DNA of 64,000 nucleotides from Tricholoma matsutake. Lineage: Eukaryota > Basidiomycota > Agaricomycetes > Agaricales > Tricholomataceae. The position numbers and the translations under genes were made by a program. The notes below the pieces were generated by a model. The model saw only the letters and a program-made list of their open reading frames with translations, did not search any database and was not told the origin of the DNA. Below are positions 10,637 through 21,612 of this stretch, in pieces (position 1 is the stretch's first letter; every line of letters begins with the position of its first letter). The stretch covers positions 7,130,001 to 7,194,000 of the forward strand of contig AP026540.1 of the NCBI GenBank assembly GCA_026075535.2. The letters run 5' to 3'.

Positions 10637-12025
10637 CTACTGGGACTCCTCCCATTTCCTCTCTAACACCTCGATCTCTTCCATCAAGACTTCCACTTCC
10701 AATTTCTTCTGCACCAGCACTTCTGCGAGATATCGACGATGGAGTCTTGATGCATCCGACTGTGTCATCTCGTCCTCCACCGCCATCAATGCCCCCTCGA
10801 CCATACCTGTGACCTTGGGTTTGACTTCGCGTGCTTTGCCTTTCCCCTTCCCCTTCCCCTTCTCCTTCTCAGCCGTCTTCAGCTTTGGCTTCGTTGTTCA
10901 TTTTGGGTGCTCATCGACTTTCGAGGGCCTGGCCTCCGCGTTTTGGATGGGCTGGATAGCCCGGATGTGTATCGCTAAGCGATCATACATATTTAGCGAT
11001 CATAATTATTAACAAACGATTTCACTTACTACGTCTCAGAGTCGACACCTCCGTTGACTCCGCAGTACCCTTTGTAGCTCGCTTGGAGCTCACCGTTTTC
11101 CTCGACTCGCCCCATCGGAGTCCTCTCCTCGACACTCCCTCCCAGTGGCACCCCTGTAGCCCTTGAGTGCATCGCTTGCACTTTGGGGCGCCCTCCTCGA
11201 CGATACACTCCTGAGTTGTCTTCAGCCCGGCGCAACGATCACACTAGAGCAATATCGAAAGCATAATTAGTCTTAACGATATCGACAAAAGAACAACAAC
11301 TTACCGGCCCATGGAAGAGGATCAGATCGCCCTCCTCCAATCGCACCCGCTTTGCGACCACAGGTTCCTCATCAAGTTCGTCTTTGCCCTCCTCGTCCTC
11401 CTCGTCCATCTTGTCGGCCTTCCTCTTTTTGATGATTTGCTCGACGACTGGTGGGTCGTCGACCAGAGTTTCTTTGTCCACGGCTTTGTCCCGATCAATC
11501 GAGAGGCGCAGAAGCTCAAGCGCAGCCATACGATCGTGGAATTCGTCCTTCAAGATGGTTTTGGCCCAGACTTCGGCCAAGAAAGCTCGACGCGCCTCAA
11601 CCAGTGTGTCTCATCATTCCTCGATCCTCTTTGCCTTTGCCTCGACAGCCACCTGCCAAGCCTCCCTCTCCTCCTCTCTCTTTCTCTCTTCCTCAATTGT
11701 TCTCGAATACTCCTTAAACAGATACTTCCCCCCCCCAAGACAGCCAGCCCTCACGAGCGAATGGCACGAACAGCCCAATGGCCTCGTCCAACGTTGCCTG
11801 CACATGTTTGTCACATGCCTCGTCAAACGACCCAATCAGGTCGTTGTATTCAGCCTATCAAACGAGATTAGAAAGCAGATAAACAAAGAAAATGAAACGA
11901 CATACCATTTTCTCACAAAAAGTGCGACCCCATACCTTGAAGTCGAGGTCTTCGGCTTTGCCAGCCTCGGGCATTGATTTCGTGTGATCGAGGATGGGAA
12001 GAGCGAGTTCGGCGAGGATGGACAT
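10637..12025 (-). pseudogene. Antisense accessory gene of gypsy B: Zn2Cys6-like protein with introns, broken
   Basis: Between pol and the 3' LTR, on the opposite strand, the product begins MSILAELALPILDHTKS. It passes an intron (GTATGT...TTGATAG, about 11878-11828), a glutamate-rich coiled-coil-like stretch and an acidic/lysine-rich linker. After a second intron (about 11304-11246) comes a cysteine cluster CDRC..C..CKRC..C spaced CX2CX8CX8CX2CX6C, close to fungal Zn2Cys6 DNA-binding domains. The last exon holds a Lys/Gly repeat and a helical C-terminus ending KWEESQ. A run of ten cytosines on the plus strand near 11730 breaks the frame, and two adjacent TGA codons follow RIEE. Function is unknown; a transcription-factor-like role is inference from the Cys cluster. 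Confidence 0.6.
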
Positions 12026-12162
12026 GTTTGTCAAGGAGGTGGATGAAAGAGATCGAATGGAAAGAGAAAGGTTCAAACCACGACGCGTCTTAAATCAATG
12101 ATCAACAATGTCACATGACCCAGTTACTTCGGCTCGACTGACTGGGACAGTCAGAATTTCAG

Positions 12163-12174
12163 TAAGGGGGAGGA
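12163..12174 (+). promoter_or_regulatory. Polypurine tract of gypsy B
   Basis: The purine run AAGGGGGAGGA, followed by T-G of the LTR start, sits immediately upstream of the 3' LTR, where plus-strand priming takes place in LTR elements. Confidence 0.7.
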
Positions 12175-12594
12175 TGATAGGTCATCTTCTCGGCTCAGGG
12201 ACCGATTCAACACTTTAGCATCATTCTAATCACATCGGCTAACTCCTACGACATCCCAGACGCAGTGTGACACACTCTATTGATCGCGATATCATATCGA
12301 CCGCATTGAAACATCACCAGCAACATCGATAGTATCAAAAGACCACATCGCACAGCCTTAGGACTACCCCGAGAGTCCCTAAGATTCCCCTACACAACCA
12401 CCGAACATCCCTGACCAACTTCGAACAAGCCACAACCGCGATCGACCATCGTCGACCATCGTCGAGCGTCATCGATCGATATCGAGAAACTACGAGTGAC
12501 ATCGGGCACCACCTTCGTTATCTAAATGGTGGAAGACCATGCACTAGGACGTATTCCAACTCGTGTTCAAACCTGCTGATCATACAGTGGCCAA

Positions 12595-14178
12595 CAAAAC
12601 CATTCCAATGTTTTCAAACTTTTAATAAGTGTACTTGAATAAAATGAAATAAATTGTCATAAAATCTGAGAAAATTATGGAATATACCTTAACATCCTAT
12701 CTGATCACCTGCATAGCCACAAGATCATGTGACACTATTTAATAGGGAAGTTTCATCATATAGTCTAGTCACTCATTGCAACAGTTTTGTTGCACTGATT
12801 TTTGAGTATAGAATTTATGCAAATCACATGACTTTGTTGATTATTACAAACATAAGTAAACAATATCATGTGATACAATATATTTAAGGAGACTGGATCT
12901 CTTGCAACTTCATTCTTACCCCCCAATTCATTATGCAGAAGCTATCATCCACTCAAATACTCCGCATTCTCAATTTGCTTGATTCTGGTCTTTCTGTCCG
13001 ACAAATCTCTTATCAAACTGGTCATGGCATTGCTACCATCAGCCATACTTGCTCTGAGCACCGACCTGAGCTTCAGAAATCATTTGGTGGTTGTCCTATG
13101 AAGCTTACTACTGCTAATGTTGACTATGCACATTGAATTATTCACATGGGAAAGGTTGATAATGCTACCAAAGCTGCACAAACACTTCAGGATATCACCA
13201 ACACCCCTTTCTCCTCCCAAACCCTTCATTGACATCTTAAATCACATGGCATGAAACCTGTAGTCAAGAAGAAACGTCCACTACTCAAACCTCATCACCG
13301 ATGCGCATGATTGGAGTTTGCTGAGCGGCATGCAGAGTGGACACTTGAGGATTGGAAAAGGGTCATATGGTCAGATGAGACTAAAATTAATTGTTTGGGA
13401 TCAGATGGAAGAAAATATGTGTGGAAAGATAGTGATGAAGGTCTGAGTGATAGGCTTGTTGAGGGAACAGTGAAGTTTGGAGGAGGGAATTTGATGTTGT
13501 GGGGGTGCATGGGATGGGATGGGGTTGGATATGCTACTAGGATTGAAGGAAAGATGGATGCTGAACTTTATGTCAGCATTATGGATGATGAGCTTCAGCA
13601 AACACTGGAGCTTTGGGGTAAAACTACTGATGATATGGTATTTCAGCAGGACAATGACCCCAAACATACCAGCAAAAAGGCCAAGAAGTGGTTTGAAGAC
13701 AATAATATTACTGTCCTCAAGTGGCCTGCACAGTCTCCTGACCTCAATCCTATAGAACATCTGTGGCATCATCTCAAAAAAAAGCTTGGAGAGTATGAGG
13801 AACCAGCCAACAGTGTTACAGAGCTTTGGGAGAGGGTACAGGTGGAATGGGAGAAGATACCAAAGGAGGAGTGTCAGAAATTGATTGAAAGCATGCCTAA
13901 AAGACTTGCTGCAGTAGTTAAAGCAAAAGGTGGCTATACCAAGTACTAATTTATACTCAAAAAATCAGTGCAACAAAACTGTTCCAATGAGTCACTAGAG
14001 TATATGATGAAGTTTACTTATTAAATAATGTCACATGATCTTGTGGCTATGCAGGTGATCAGATAGGATGTTAAGGTATATTCCATAATTTTCTCAGATT
14101 TTATGACAATTTATTTCATTTTATTCAAGTACACTTGTTAAAAGTTTGAAAACATTGGAACGGTTTTGTTGGCCACTG
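12595..14178 (+). mobile_element. Tc1/mariner transposon with TIRs of about 220 bp
   Basis: The element starts CAGTGGCCAACAAAACC and ends with its complement GGTTTTGTTGGCCACTG, flanked by TA on both sides (12593-12594 and 14179-14180). The inverted repeats extend inward to about 12813 and from about 13948, long for this superfamily. A single transposase region lies between them. It is the youngest layer at this point, sitting in the 3' LTR of gypsy B. Confidence 0.95.
12933..13949 (+). pseudogene. Tc1-type DD34E transposase with three nonsense codons
   Basis: The N-terminal helix-turn-helix region (STQILRILNLLDSG) is followed by the catalytic blocks WSDETK, QQDNDPKHTS and SPDLNPIEHLW. There are 34 residues between the second Asp and the Glu, giving DD34E. 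The only lesions seen are three TGA codons (13135-13137, 13231-13233 and 13308-13310), all reverting to CGA (Arg) by one transition. The frame is otherwise continuous to GGYTKY and a TAA. Confidence 0.9.
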
Positions 14179-15497
14179 TAGGTCAGCTTCATTCCAAGTC
14201 CCTATCGTGCACAGAGCCCGCTGGACACATTATTGCAAGACTTAGCGCAGTTTATACACAAAGGACAGTCTCTTTTAGTTCTTTCCCTTTATTACTCTTT
14301 CATCATATGATATATATATCTTTCTTGTTCAGATTCCAGTCTCCTTTATGGCCTTGTGCCTTAACTCATATCTTTTGCCTCATGTTCTACACATGTTTCT
14401 CATTCCATTTTAGGAAGTTTCTTTAAAACATATAAAACTCTGTAGTATCTACTTGAAAATAACAAGAAATTGTCTTCACATATCGTCTCGTATACAGTTC
14501 TAAGCATCTGATCAACTTTCTAAAACAATCTAAGTCTCTGCAGGTTTTCTCGATTGACGAGAAACCTCTGCAATCGTCGCATCCTCGATCCTCCCTCAAT
14601 CCTCTCGTCATTAGTTCTAGCAACCCTTCCAACACTTCATAGCAGTTTGCCACACCCTTCGTATACCATTGACCTATCGAAAGGTCCCCATAATTCACAT
14701 ATCGACCATCGGTTGATCTTGTCGATCGCCCTCAATATTGATCAATACTCGATCGGACCACAACAAATGCCTTCGTTTCTCATAACACTACCTTCACGAC
14801 TAGTGTTAACTAGTAATCTTCTCAGAGGTTTGACCACAAACTTTCAGAATGTCTCGCAACCCTCCTCTGACTCGTCGCAAACATCATCGATTGCCTCATC
14901 GGCAGTTCTGGTGGTTTTCCCGGGTTGAGCATCATCAACGGCATGGGTAACCCTCGGGTATATTTTCTTATACCCCTACCCATACCCATGAACACCGTAC
15001 CCGCATGGGTAGGGGTACGATGTTACCATGGGTTTTTGTGGGTTACCCATGGTTATTCACGGGTAGTGATATTTTTCATTATATTTGATAGGAAAAGATG
15101 TTTGCATCTTCTCATGGGGGGTAAACCCGCGAGTCATGTCACCCTGACTCACGGGTTTTCCCACAATATGTCATTGAAAAGTACCCCTGCATTTTTTACT
15201 GTTATTTTTCATGATATTTGATAGAAATTTGCTGAAAAAGATGTTCGCATCTCATCACAGGGGGTAAACCCGCAAGTCAGGTCACCATGACTCATGGGTT
15301 TTTCCCATGCTATGTCATTAAAAAGTCAAAATCTCAACACAGATGATCACTCACCTGACCAAAATCTGGGTACCAGCATACCTGCACATACCCGTAACAC
15401 CATGGAAAAGGGTATGGTGTTGCCCAGGTATGGCAATCCCATACCCATACCTGTGACCGGAAACACATGGTGTTACCCGTACCTGTGCCATGCCCTA

Positions 15498-15955
15498 GGA
15501 GTACCAAGTTCAAGACTTCACCGCGTCATGAATGTTGTTGAGCAGATATGGATCGTTGGGATAATGATCGGGCTATTTGAGTTCGAGTCATCACACAATT
15601 TGAGTCCATAAGCCAGGTTGGAATCCTCGAATGTAAGCTCTGCTTTGCTCGGCTTCTGAGATCCTATTCTTTATTCATAAAAAGTGAGTAATGTTGTAGA
15701 ATGCCCAATAATACATTTCTAGATCGTTTGTGTCAAATACCCCAACACATAGTTGTTCTCCCACTAATTTGTCCATGTCCGATATGCTCCACTTGCATTT
15801 GTCTTCCAAGCCGGGATAGAGTTTATGTACTGCCATTCAAAACTTGTTGAATGAAGTGCCGGGCTGATATTCTGGAAGCGATTCCCAGAGTTTGGAAGAG
15901 TCAATGTCAAGGTAGCAACAAGCATATTTCTTCATCAGGTTGGATTCAGTGATGC
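15498..15955 (-). pseudogene. B-old gag, middle fragment
   Basis: Read on the minus strand this matches the gypsy B gag around 5440-5880 (cysteine-containing ACCYLDIDSS, then the WSISDMDKLVGEQL-like region and the AKNRISEAEQS region). It joins the 2833-3799 fragment when the hAT MITE is removed, since the sequence on either side of the GGAGTACC duplication is contiguous in gag. Its right edge is the GATGC target duplication of gypsy C. Confidence 0.78.
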
Positions 15956-16189
15956 TGTAATGAAAGCACTCTCATGCCTTGATCACTTAGAGAAAAGGAG
16001 CGCAATGTAAATTGGAACTTGGTATCAATTAAAGGGAGAATGAGAATGTAGCTAAGACATTGTTCAGGAAGTCAACAACTAGGCACATGATCATGTATAT
16101 TAGTAATCATTGGGAGAGGTATGCGAGGTCAATGTGATAGATATCTCTGAAGACAAGGTAGTGAGATAATGTAGGGGAATTATCTTACA
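15956..16189 (-). repeat. 3' LTR of gypsy C (234 bp)
   Basis: Terminal TG..CA dinucleotides, six mismatches against 21379-21612, and an adjacent GATGC duplication define it. Confidence 0.9.
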
Positions 16190-19100
16190 CTCGCATATAT
16201 CCTCTTGAAGAAAAACCTGGGTCTGCTTGGAAGTTGTGAATAGTGTGTTTAGGCATATTCTGCTTCGTATTTCGCAAGTGCTTCCATCTCCAGCAACTCT
16301 GAGCATGGTAACCAGAGGTCTTGTTCTGGTCCATATCCTGTCCAACATACAAGGAATTGGTGGCCTCGGCGCCTTGGACATCATTTGAGGATCTTCTCTA
16401 TGAAGTATTCTGTAGTTCCATCATCCGTTACCAGTGGTTTTGGTGCCATGTTTGCATGGCCGGGGAAGAGGGTGTCATCATTTGGGAAGTGTGTGCATAG
16501 TTGAGCGACGTGGAAGGTCGGGTGAGATTTTGATGTGGGTGGTAGTTGGAGTTTGTAACAAGATGATTCTGGGAATGCTTGAGTTACCTCGTAAGGTCCA
16601 TCGAATCTTGGCATGAATTTGGCGATGTGTCCATCCCTTGCTCGAATGTAGTCCCTCCGTCAATGTGCTGTTGCGAGCATAACTTTATCACCTACATTGA
16701 ACGTGGGATCTGGGAGACGATCTTTGTTTGCGAAGTGTGCTTGTTGAATCTTTGCTGCAAGTAGGTTATCTTTTGCGGCATTTGTCTCTTCTTCTATTGT
16801 TTCCATGAACGCTTGTGCCTCAGCCTCGCCAGGCATTGTTGTTTCTCCTCCTGTGGAAGCTGGGGGTGCAACTAATGGAGGTAGGAGATGTGGGGAACAG
16901 CCCATTTTGAGGATGAAAGGTGATACTCCTGTTGAGCCATTTCTTGAGTTCATGATGTTGAATCGGACTTTGGGTAGTGCCTTTGCCCATCCTTTCTGGT
17001 TGTGTTCTACATGAAAACGTAGGCATTGGACAACAGTTTTGTTTGAACATTCAGATGATCCATCCATTTGCAGGTGGTACGCAGTAGACAGTTTATGCTC
17101 GATACCCGTGAGTTTCATGAGGGCTCTCCAAATTTTTGAGATGAACAGTTTGTCCTGGTCACTTATGATTTCAAGGGGACATCCATTTTTGCAGTACCAT
17201 TTGTCGAAGAAGATGTAAGAAAACCCTCAGCTGACATGTCGGATGTACAGCCAGCTATTTGTATATCAGCCCCTAGGCGATCCATCATCATTACAATTGT
17301 GTCAAAGCCATCGTCTTTTGGTAGAGGTCCGATGAAATCGATTGCTACTGATTCAAAATGTTTGTCTGGGATGGGGAGGGGATGCAGAGGTCCAGCCGCT
17401 TTGGAGGTACCCAATTTGTTTTGTTGGCAATCCATGCAGCTAGGAAGATAGCCTCATGCCAGGTCTCGTCGCATGTTGGGCCAGTAAAAGTCGTTGCGGA
17501 GGTTGGCATAAGATTTTTCAGCACCAAAGTGTCTGAGGTTGTTGTGCACCAAGTGGAACAGTCGTTCCCTCAGGTTCTTGTACTTTGGTATGATGAGCCT
17601 GTTGCCAATAAAAAGGAGACCATGTTTCATAGAGATGTTAAGTTTCATGTCAAGCATTCCTCGCTTAAGATTGTCTAGTATGCCCATGCACCAAGGGTCT
17701 GTGCGGTAACCGTTTTTGATCCTCATGATGAGTTTTGGGTTGGAGTGGACTGTGAAAACCGCAGAAATTACCACAGGTAGAGGGTTTTTGTCAATGGAGT
17801 TGGGGAGTCTTGACAACACGTCAGCTACTGTGTTATGATCGCCATTGATATAAGCTATGCTGTACTCATACTGTGAAAGGTATTCCATCCACCATGCTTG
17901 ACGTTGGGACAGGTCTCTCTGAAAATCGAAGTTTTGCAAGGTTTTGTGATCTGTGCGGATATGTATGTGGGAGCCAAGTAGATCCACTCACCATTTCTTG
18001 AGTGCCCTCATGATTGCTAACATTTCTTGTTCATGAACCAGGTAGTTCCATTCAGCGCTGTTCATTTGTTGGCTCTCGAATGCCACGGGACATGCCAATT
18101 CCCATGTTGGTCCAAAAGAAAGTACAGTGCCCATTCGCCTCTTGCTAGCATTGCAAGTGACGAAGATTTTCCTGTTGCCCAGGTTCTCGTGATCTATTGT
18201 CATTAAGCAGTCTCTGCTGATGACCAGCTGTTTGATGTTTTCGAAGGCTGCTTGATGAATTTTTGTCCACACTGGGAAGTTGCTGTTGCATTCCTTGCAA
18301 GTGAGCAGAGTGAGTACTGCGGTGTGTTCGGCGAGTGTCGGTAGGAATGCTGCGATGTATCTGACAAGTCCTAAGAATTGTCAAACATGCTTAGCTGTTT
18401 TCGGTGTCGGCCAATTGAGGATTTGTAATACCTTTGATTGGTCTGCTTCAATTCCTTGTGCTGAAATGTGGTGGCCTAGGAAGTCCATCTCAGTTGTGAA
18501 TAATGAGGACTTCTTTGTAGAACAGTAAAGCTGAGCCTTTTGTAGTGCTTCAAGGACAAGTGCAACATTCATTTTGTGTTCCTCAAGAGAGTTAGACCAG
18601 ATGATCACGTCGTCCAAATAAACATGACATATCTTTCCTATGAGGTCTTTCAAAGCAAGGGTGACATGTCTCTGATGCGTTGCTGGTGAGTTTCGCATGC
18701 CCATTGGCATCGCGACCCACTCCCAAAGGCTGAAGGGAGTGAGTGTTGCTGTGTATTTGATGTCGTCAGGGTGAACAAGCATTTGAAAAAACAAGTTTGT
18801 CATATCGATTTTTCCCCAGATCTTCCCTTTTGCGCAGTCAGCCAGAATGTCATCAATTCGTGGGAGGGGGTAATTGTCTGGTATGGTCAGATGGTTCAAG
18901 TGACGGTAGTCGTTAACCCAATGAGGAAGTACAGTTGGATCTGATTTTGGAATTATGAATGAAGGAGATGCATACGGTGATGATGAAGGCCAGATTCTTC
19001 CCGTGGCAACATGCTGATCAATGAGTGTCTTCCATCCTGTATGATATTTCCGTGGGCATGCATATGTGCATGAGACTGAGATCAGTGCACCTGGGAGTAG

Positions 19101-19223
19101 TTTGATGTGGTGGTAAACGTCGTGCAGGAGGTCTTTGACATGAGGAATGTTGGCTGGAAAGCGGTCGACGAACTTGTCCTTCATCTGTTTATCTAATTTT
19201 TGCAGTGTTGCTTCCCCCGCCAA
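16190..19223 (-). pseudogene. pol: Gypsy C pol (RT, RNase H, integrase, chromodomain), broken
   Basis: RT occupies 18381-19223 with the YLDD box (HVYLDDVIIW) near 18620. RNase H follows (EMLAIMRALKKW, IRTDHKTLQ, ADVLSRLP) to about 17800; its first block reads VTCNASK where Asp is usual. Integrase parts are WPNMRRDL with the zinc region, the first catalytic Asp in AIDFIGPLP (about 17340) and the region before MKLTGIEHK (about 17110). A chromodomain-like YLVCWTGYGPEQDLW-type end lies at about 16270-16350. Stops at 18380, 17987 and 17453 are TGA at Arg positions. Confidence 0.85.
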
Positions 19224-19308
19224 TTGGGTGATTCATGTTTTGATGGTTGCCATGATGTCTGGCGGCCCAGTTGTGTGTTTTGTCATGTCAAAACGCTCAG
19301 GGTTCTCA

Positions 19309-20178
19309 TCAAAAAGGGCCAATTTTGCAGTGTTTGGCAAGAGATCTTGTGATTGGTCGCCAATGTAATGTAGGGTCGGGCGGGTTCAATAAATCATAAC
19401 CCAATTCTTTTGCAATCACTGTCCTAAGCTCAGCATCGACAACAATTTTATTTTTCACCAAAAATTCAAGGCCAAGTATTAAGTCGGTGTAGAGTTCTGG
19501 ACAGATGATTGCATTGAGTGTACGGGATTGCCACAGGGCGTTGGGTGACTGAATTGATAATCTACAGTAATGAGTCAAGACGAGAGGAGTCGTTGCATTG
19601 TTTTCCTTTGAGAAGGCACCGGAAACCAAAAGGGGCTTGAAAAGAGGTCTTGCAGTGAGGCACAGAATGTCAGCAAGATGGCTAGAAATCAAGACTGGCG
19701 ATGAGCCATGGTCAATAAGAGCTTGTACAGGGGTTGGGGCACACATAGCAGGGGTGTCAATACAACAAGTCCAGTGAAGGTGTTGTGGGAGAAGGAAATG
19801 TGAGGGCACATACTCATCAACCTCATTTGCATCGACAAAATCATCTGTATCACCATTGCTCTTGCTGTCTTCAAAAACAGCATCTGCTTCGAAGATGGCA
19901 GCAACTGTGGTGGTTATGGGCTGTGATGCAGCTTGTATCTTCTCATACATGGCTTTAGCTTTTGCTGCATTCGCTGCCATTACCCTTTTGCAGTCTTCAA
20001 GGGTTGGGCGAGGATTGGTGCAGTTCCATCCCAGGTGGCCCGCATAGAATACCCAGCACTTGTAGCATCCAAGATGCTGCCTGAGGAGTGTTTTCTCATC
20101 GTCGGTGAGTGGTTTAAGTGGGGTGGTGTATGGGATAGTGGTGGTGCTGGCTGCGCTGGGTGTGTTCTCGACGTTCAC
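19309..20178 (-). CDS. Gypsy C protease region with zinc-finger-like start (289 aa frame)
   Basis: This frame has a cysteine motif CYKCWVFYAGHLGWNC, an acidic linker, then a retropepsin-like domain with ALIDHGSSPVLIS and LILGLEFLVKN. The active site reads Asp-His-Gly-Ser rather than Asp-Ser/Thr-Gly, which could be a family variant or decay. It precedes RT and follows gag, and would be part of a gag-pol polyprotein. Confidence 0.7.
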   Translation of the reverse strand: MNVENTPSAASTTTIPYTTPLKPLTDDEKTLLRQHLGCYKCWVFYAGHLGWNCTNPRPTLEDCKRVMAANAAKAKAMYEKIQAASQPITTTVAAIFEADAVFEDSKSNGDTDDFVDANEVDEYVPSHFLLPQHLHWTCCIDTPAMCAPTPVQALIDHGSSPVLISSHLADILCLTARPLFKPLLVSGAFSKENNATTPLVLTHYCRLSIQSPNALWQSRTLNAIICPELYTDLILGLEFLVKNKIVVDAELRTVIAKELGYDLLNPPDPTLHWRPITRSLAKHCKIGPF

Positions 20179-20900
20179 CGCAGATGAGTCTCATAAAACA
20201 TTACTGGCCTTTGCCACACAGGCTACCCATCCCACATGACTAGCTTGTAAGTCCTGTTCTAAAAGCTGCAAGCATTCCATCCATTCTTCGAAATCTGTGA
20301 TAGCATCGAGTGTACCCTTGGTCGTGCCTGGCGCGATACCGTTGTTGGCTTTGTACAGGCATTTCATGCCCTCAGAGAGTCGGGGGATCAAGTGGAGGCG
20401 GAATCAATCATCAGGGATGTGGTAAGGAGATTTTGCAGCTCCCAATTTGTGGTTGGCATTGTGTACTGTGTTGACCCAAGTAAGGAAGTCGAGTGATCCC
20501 TGGGCAATGATCTGCTCCTGGACAAGTTCATCTTCCCAAGTATGCAGCAAGAACTTCTTCTTGAGAGCAACGAGGAAGTCTTGGAAGCTGAGTGCGACAA
20601 GTCTAGCTTTGTCAGCATTGATCCAAGCTTGGATGGTGGTGGATTCGAAGTTGTATATAATTTTGCCTATACGCTCATTGGCATCCACATCCTTCACAGA
20701 GAAATAGCGGTGGCAACCCGTGTCAAATTTGCAGACAACTTTCACCGTCAGGCAGCTGGCAGAGAGAGGAGTGGTGCAGCAGAAGGAGAAGCTTGCTTGA
20801 CATTGGCATGCACATACAAGGGTATGTTACTAGGTGTCATTCTGCCAGGGCTTCATGCAGGAGATGTTGGGTTTGGAGTCAAAAGAGGAGGTACATCGGT
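20179..20900 (-). pseudogene. gag: Gypsy C gag, broken
   Basis: Two frames (20404-20745 and 20191-20391) read as one capsid-like protein (RIGKIIYNFESTTIQAWINAD, then FLVALKKKFLLHTWEDEL) separated by a TGA after HIPDD. Upstream of 20900 the sequence is low in coding signal and leads to the LTR at 21379. Confidence 0.7.
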
Positions 20901-21378
20901 GCAAGGGTTGCATAGTTATGATTACGGGAGCTGGTGTTGAATCTGGGGACGGGGGTGGTGATGACAGTGGGGACAGTGATGGGCTCGGCAGGATGAGTGC
21001 ACATGCTCTGCTCCTGGTGGTGAGTGGTACAGGATGCGAAGGGAGTCGAGACAGATTGTTGGTAGTAGTCGTGCATATACAAGGAAAAACGGGGGTTCTG
21101 GACAGGGAACTTTCTAGTGGGGGGTGTTATATAGTCAAGGTGTGATCACACTGGGGATTGGGGCTGCTGATTGGAGCAGTTGATGATGTTTTCTGGGTTT
21201 CTGATGAAGGTGCCCCTTCTCGCCTAGAAAGGGTAGATGCTGGGCTTTTTATGGAAGCACTTTAGCCTCTTTTGTGTTGCTCGGCGGTCTGGAGATACAG
21301 CGGCGCGTTATCTGGGGGTACTATGGGGTACGGAGATGCTGTGAAGGTGGTATCGTCGAGTTTGAATTTTTTAAAAAG
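20901..21378 (-). other. 5' untranslated leader of gypsy C
   Basis: This lies between the presumed gag start and the 5' LTR. The bases next to the LTR on the coding strand (CTTTTTAAAAAATTCAAAC) do not form a recognisable tRNA primer site. Confidence 0.4.
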
Positions 21379-21612
21379 TGTAATGAAAGCACTCTTGTGC
21401 CTTGATCACTTAGAGAAAAGGAGCGCAATGTAAATTGGAACTTGGTATCAATTAAAGGGAGAATGAGAATGTAGCTAAGACATTGGTCGGGAAGTCAACA
21501 ACTAGGCACGTGATCATGTATATTAGTAATCATTGGGAGAGGTATGCAAGGTCAATGTGATAGATATCTCTGAAGACAAGGTAGTGAGATAATGTAGGGG
21601 AATTATCTTACA
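21379..21612 (-). repeat. 5' LTR of gypsy C (234 bp)
   Basis: Partner of 15956-16189, with GATGC immediately to the right. Confidence 0.9.

Larger units (their letters stand above)
3810..14937 (+). mobile_element. Ty3/gypsy family B, full-length but decayed
   Basis: The order is 5' LTR (3810-4995), PBS, gag, pol, an antisense accessory gene, a polypurine tract and a 3' LTR (12175-14937) interrupted by a Tc1/mariner. The LTRs start TGAYAGGTC and end ATCATCA. No clean 5-bp target duplication is visible; the MITE TIR sequence resumes immediately after the element. Coding regions carry many in-frame stops, mostly CGA to TGA, and pol lacks the front of its integrase. This copy therefore cannot be autonomous. 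Confidence 0.88.
12175..14937 (+). repeat. 3' LTR of gypsy B, interrupted by Tc1/mariner
   Basis: This is the same LTR as 3810-4995, starting TGATAGGTC and ending ATCATCA. It is interrupted at TGATCATA by the 1584-bp element at 12595-14178, and the uninterrupted 5' LTR shows the empty site (CTGATCATAGGTCAGC). After 14937 the hAT MITE TIR resumes. Confidence 0.88.
3800..15497. mobile_element. hAT-type MITE 1, split by gypsy B (ends 3800-3809 and 14938-15497)
   Basis: The left end TAGGGCATGG (3800-3809) and the right end CCATGCCCTA (15488-15497) are inverted repeats flanked by an exact 8-bp duplication GGAGTACC (3792-3799 and 15498-15505), the hAT signature. Only 570 bp belong to the MITE; the rest is gypsy B, inserted 10 bp into the left TIR. 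The body is rich in ACCCATACCC-like strings and holds two diverged tandem copies of a roughly 125-bp unit (about 15062-15320). It encodes no transposase. Confidence 0.85.
15956..21612 (-). mobile_element. Ty3/gypsy family C, complete with LTRs, coding region decayed
   Basis: LTRs of 234 bp at 15956-16189 and 21379-21612 (TGTAAGATAATTCC...TTTCATTACA on the coding strand) flank a 5.2-kb interior, with exact 5-bp duplications GATGC at 15951-15955 and 21613-21617. I count six differences between the LTRs, so it is older than element A. The order on the minus strand is gag, protease, RT, RNase H, integrase, chromodomain. Reading frames are cut by stops, most of them TGA at expected Arg positions. 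Confidence 0.92.

Noticed and set aside
10840..10870. CCTTCCCCTTCC repeat as a microsatellite of interest
   Set aside because: On the other strand it encodes the Lys/Gly repeat of the antisense gene, so it is explained as coding low complexity.
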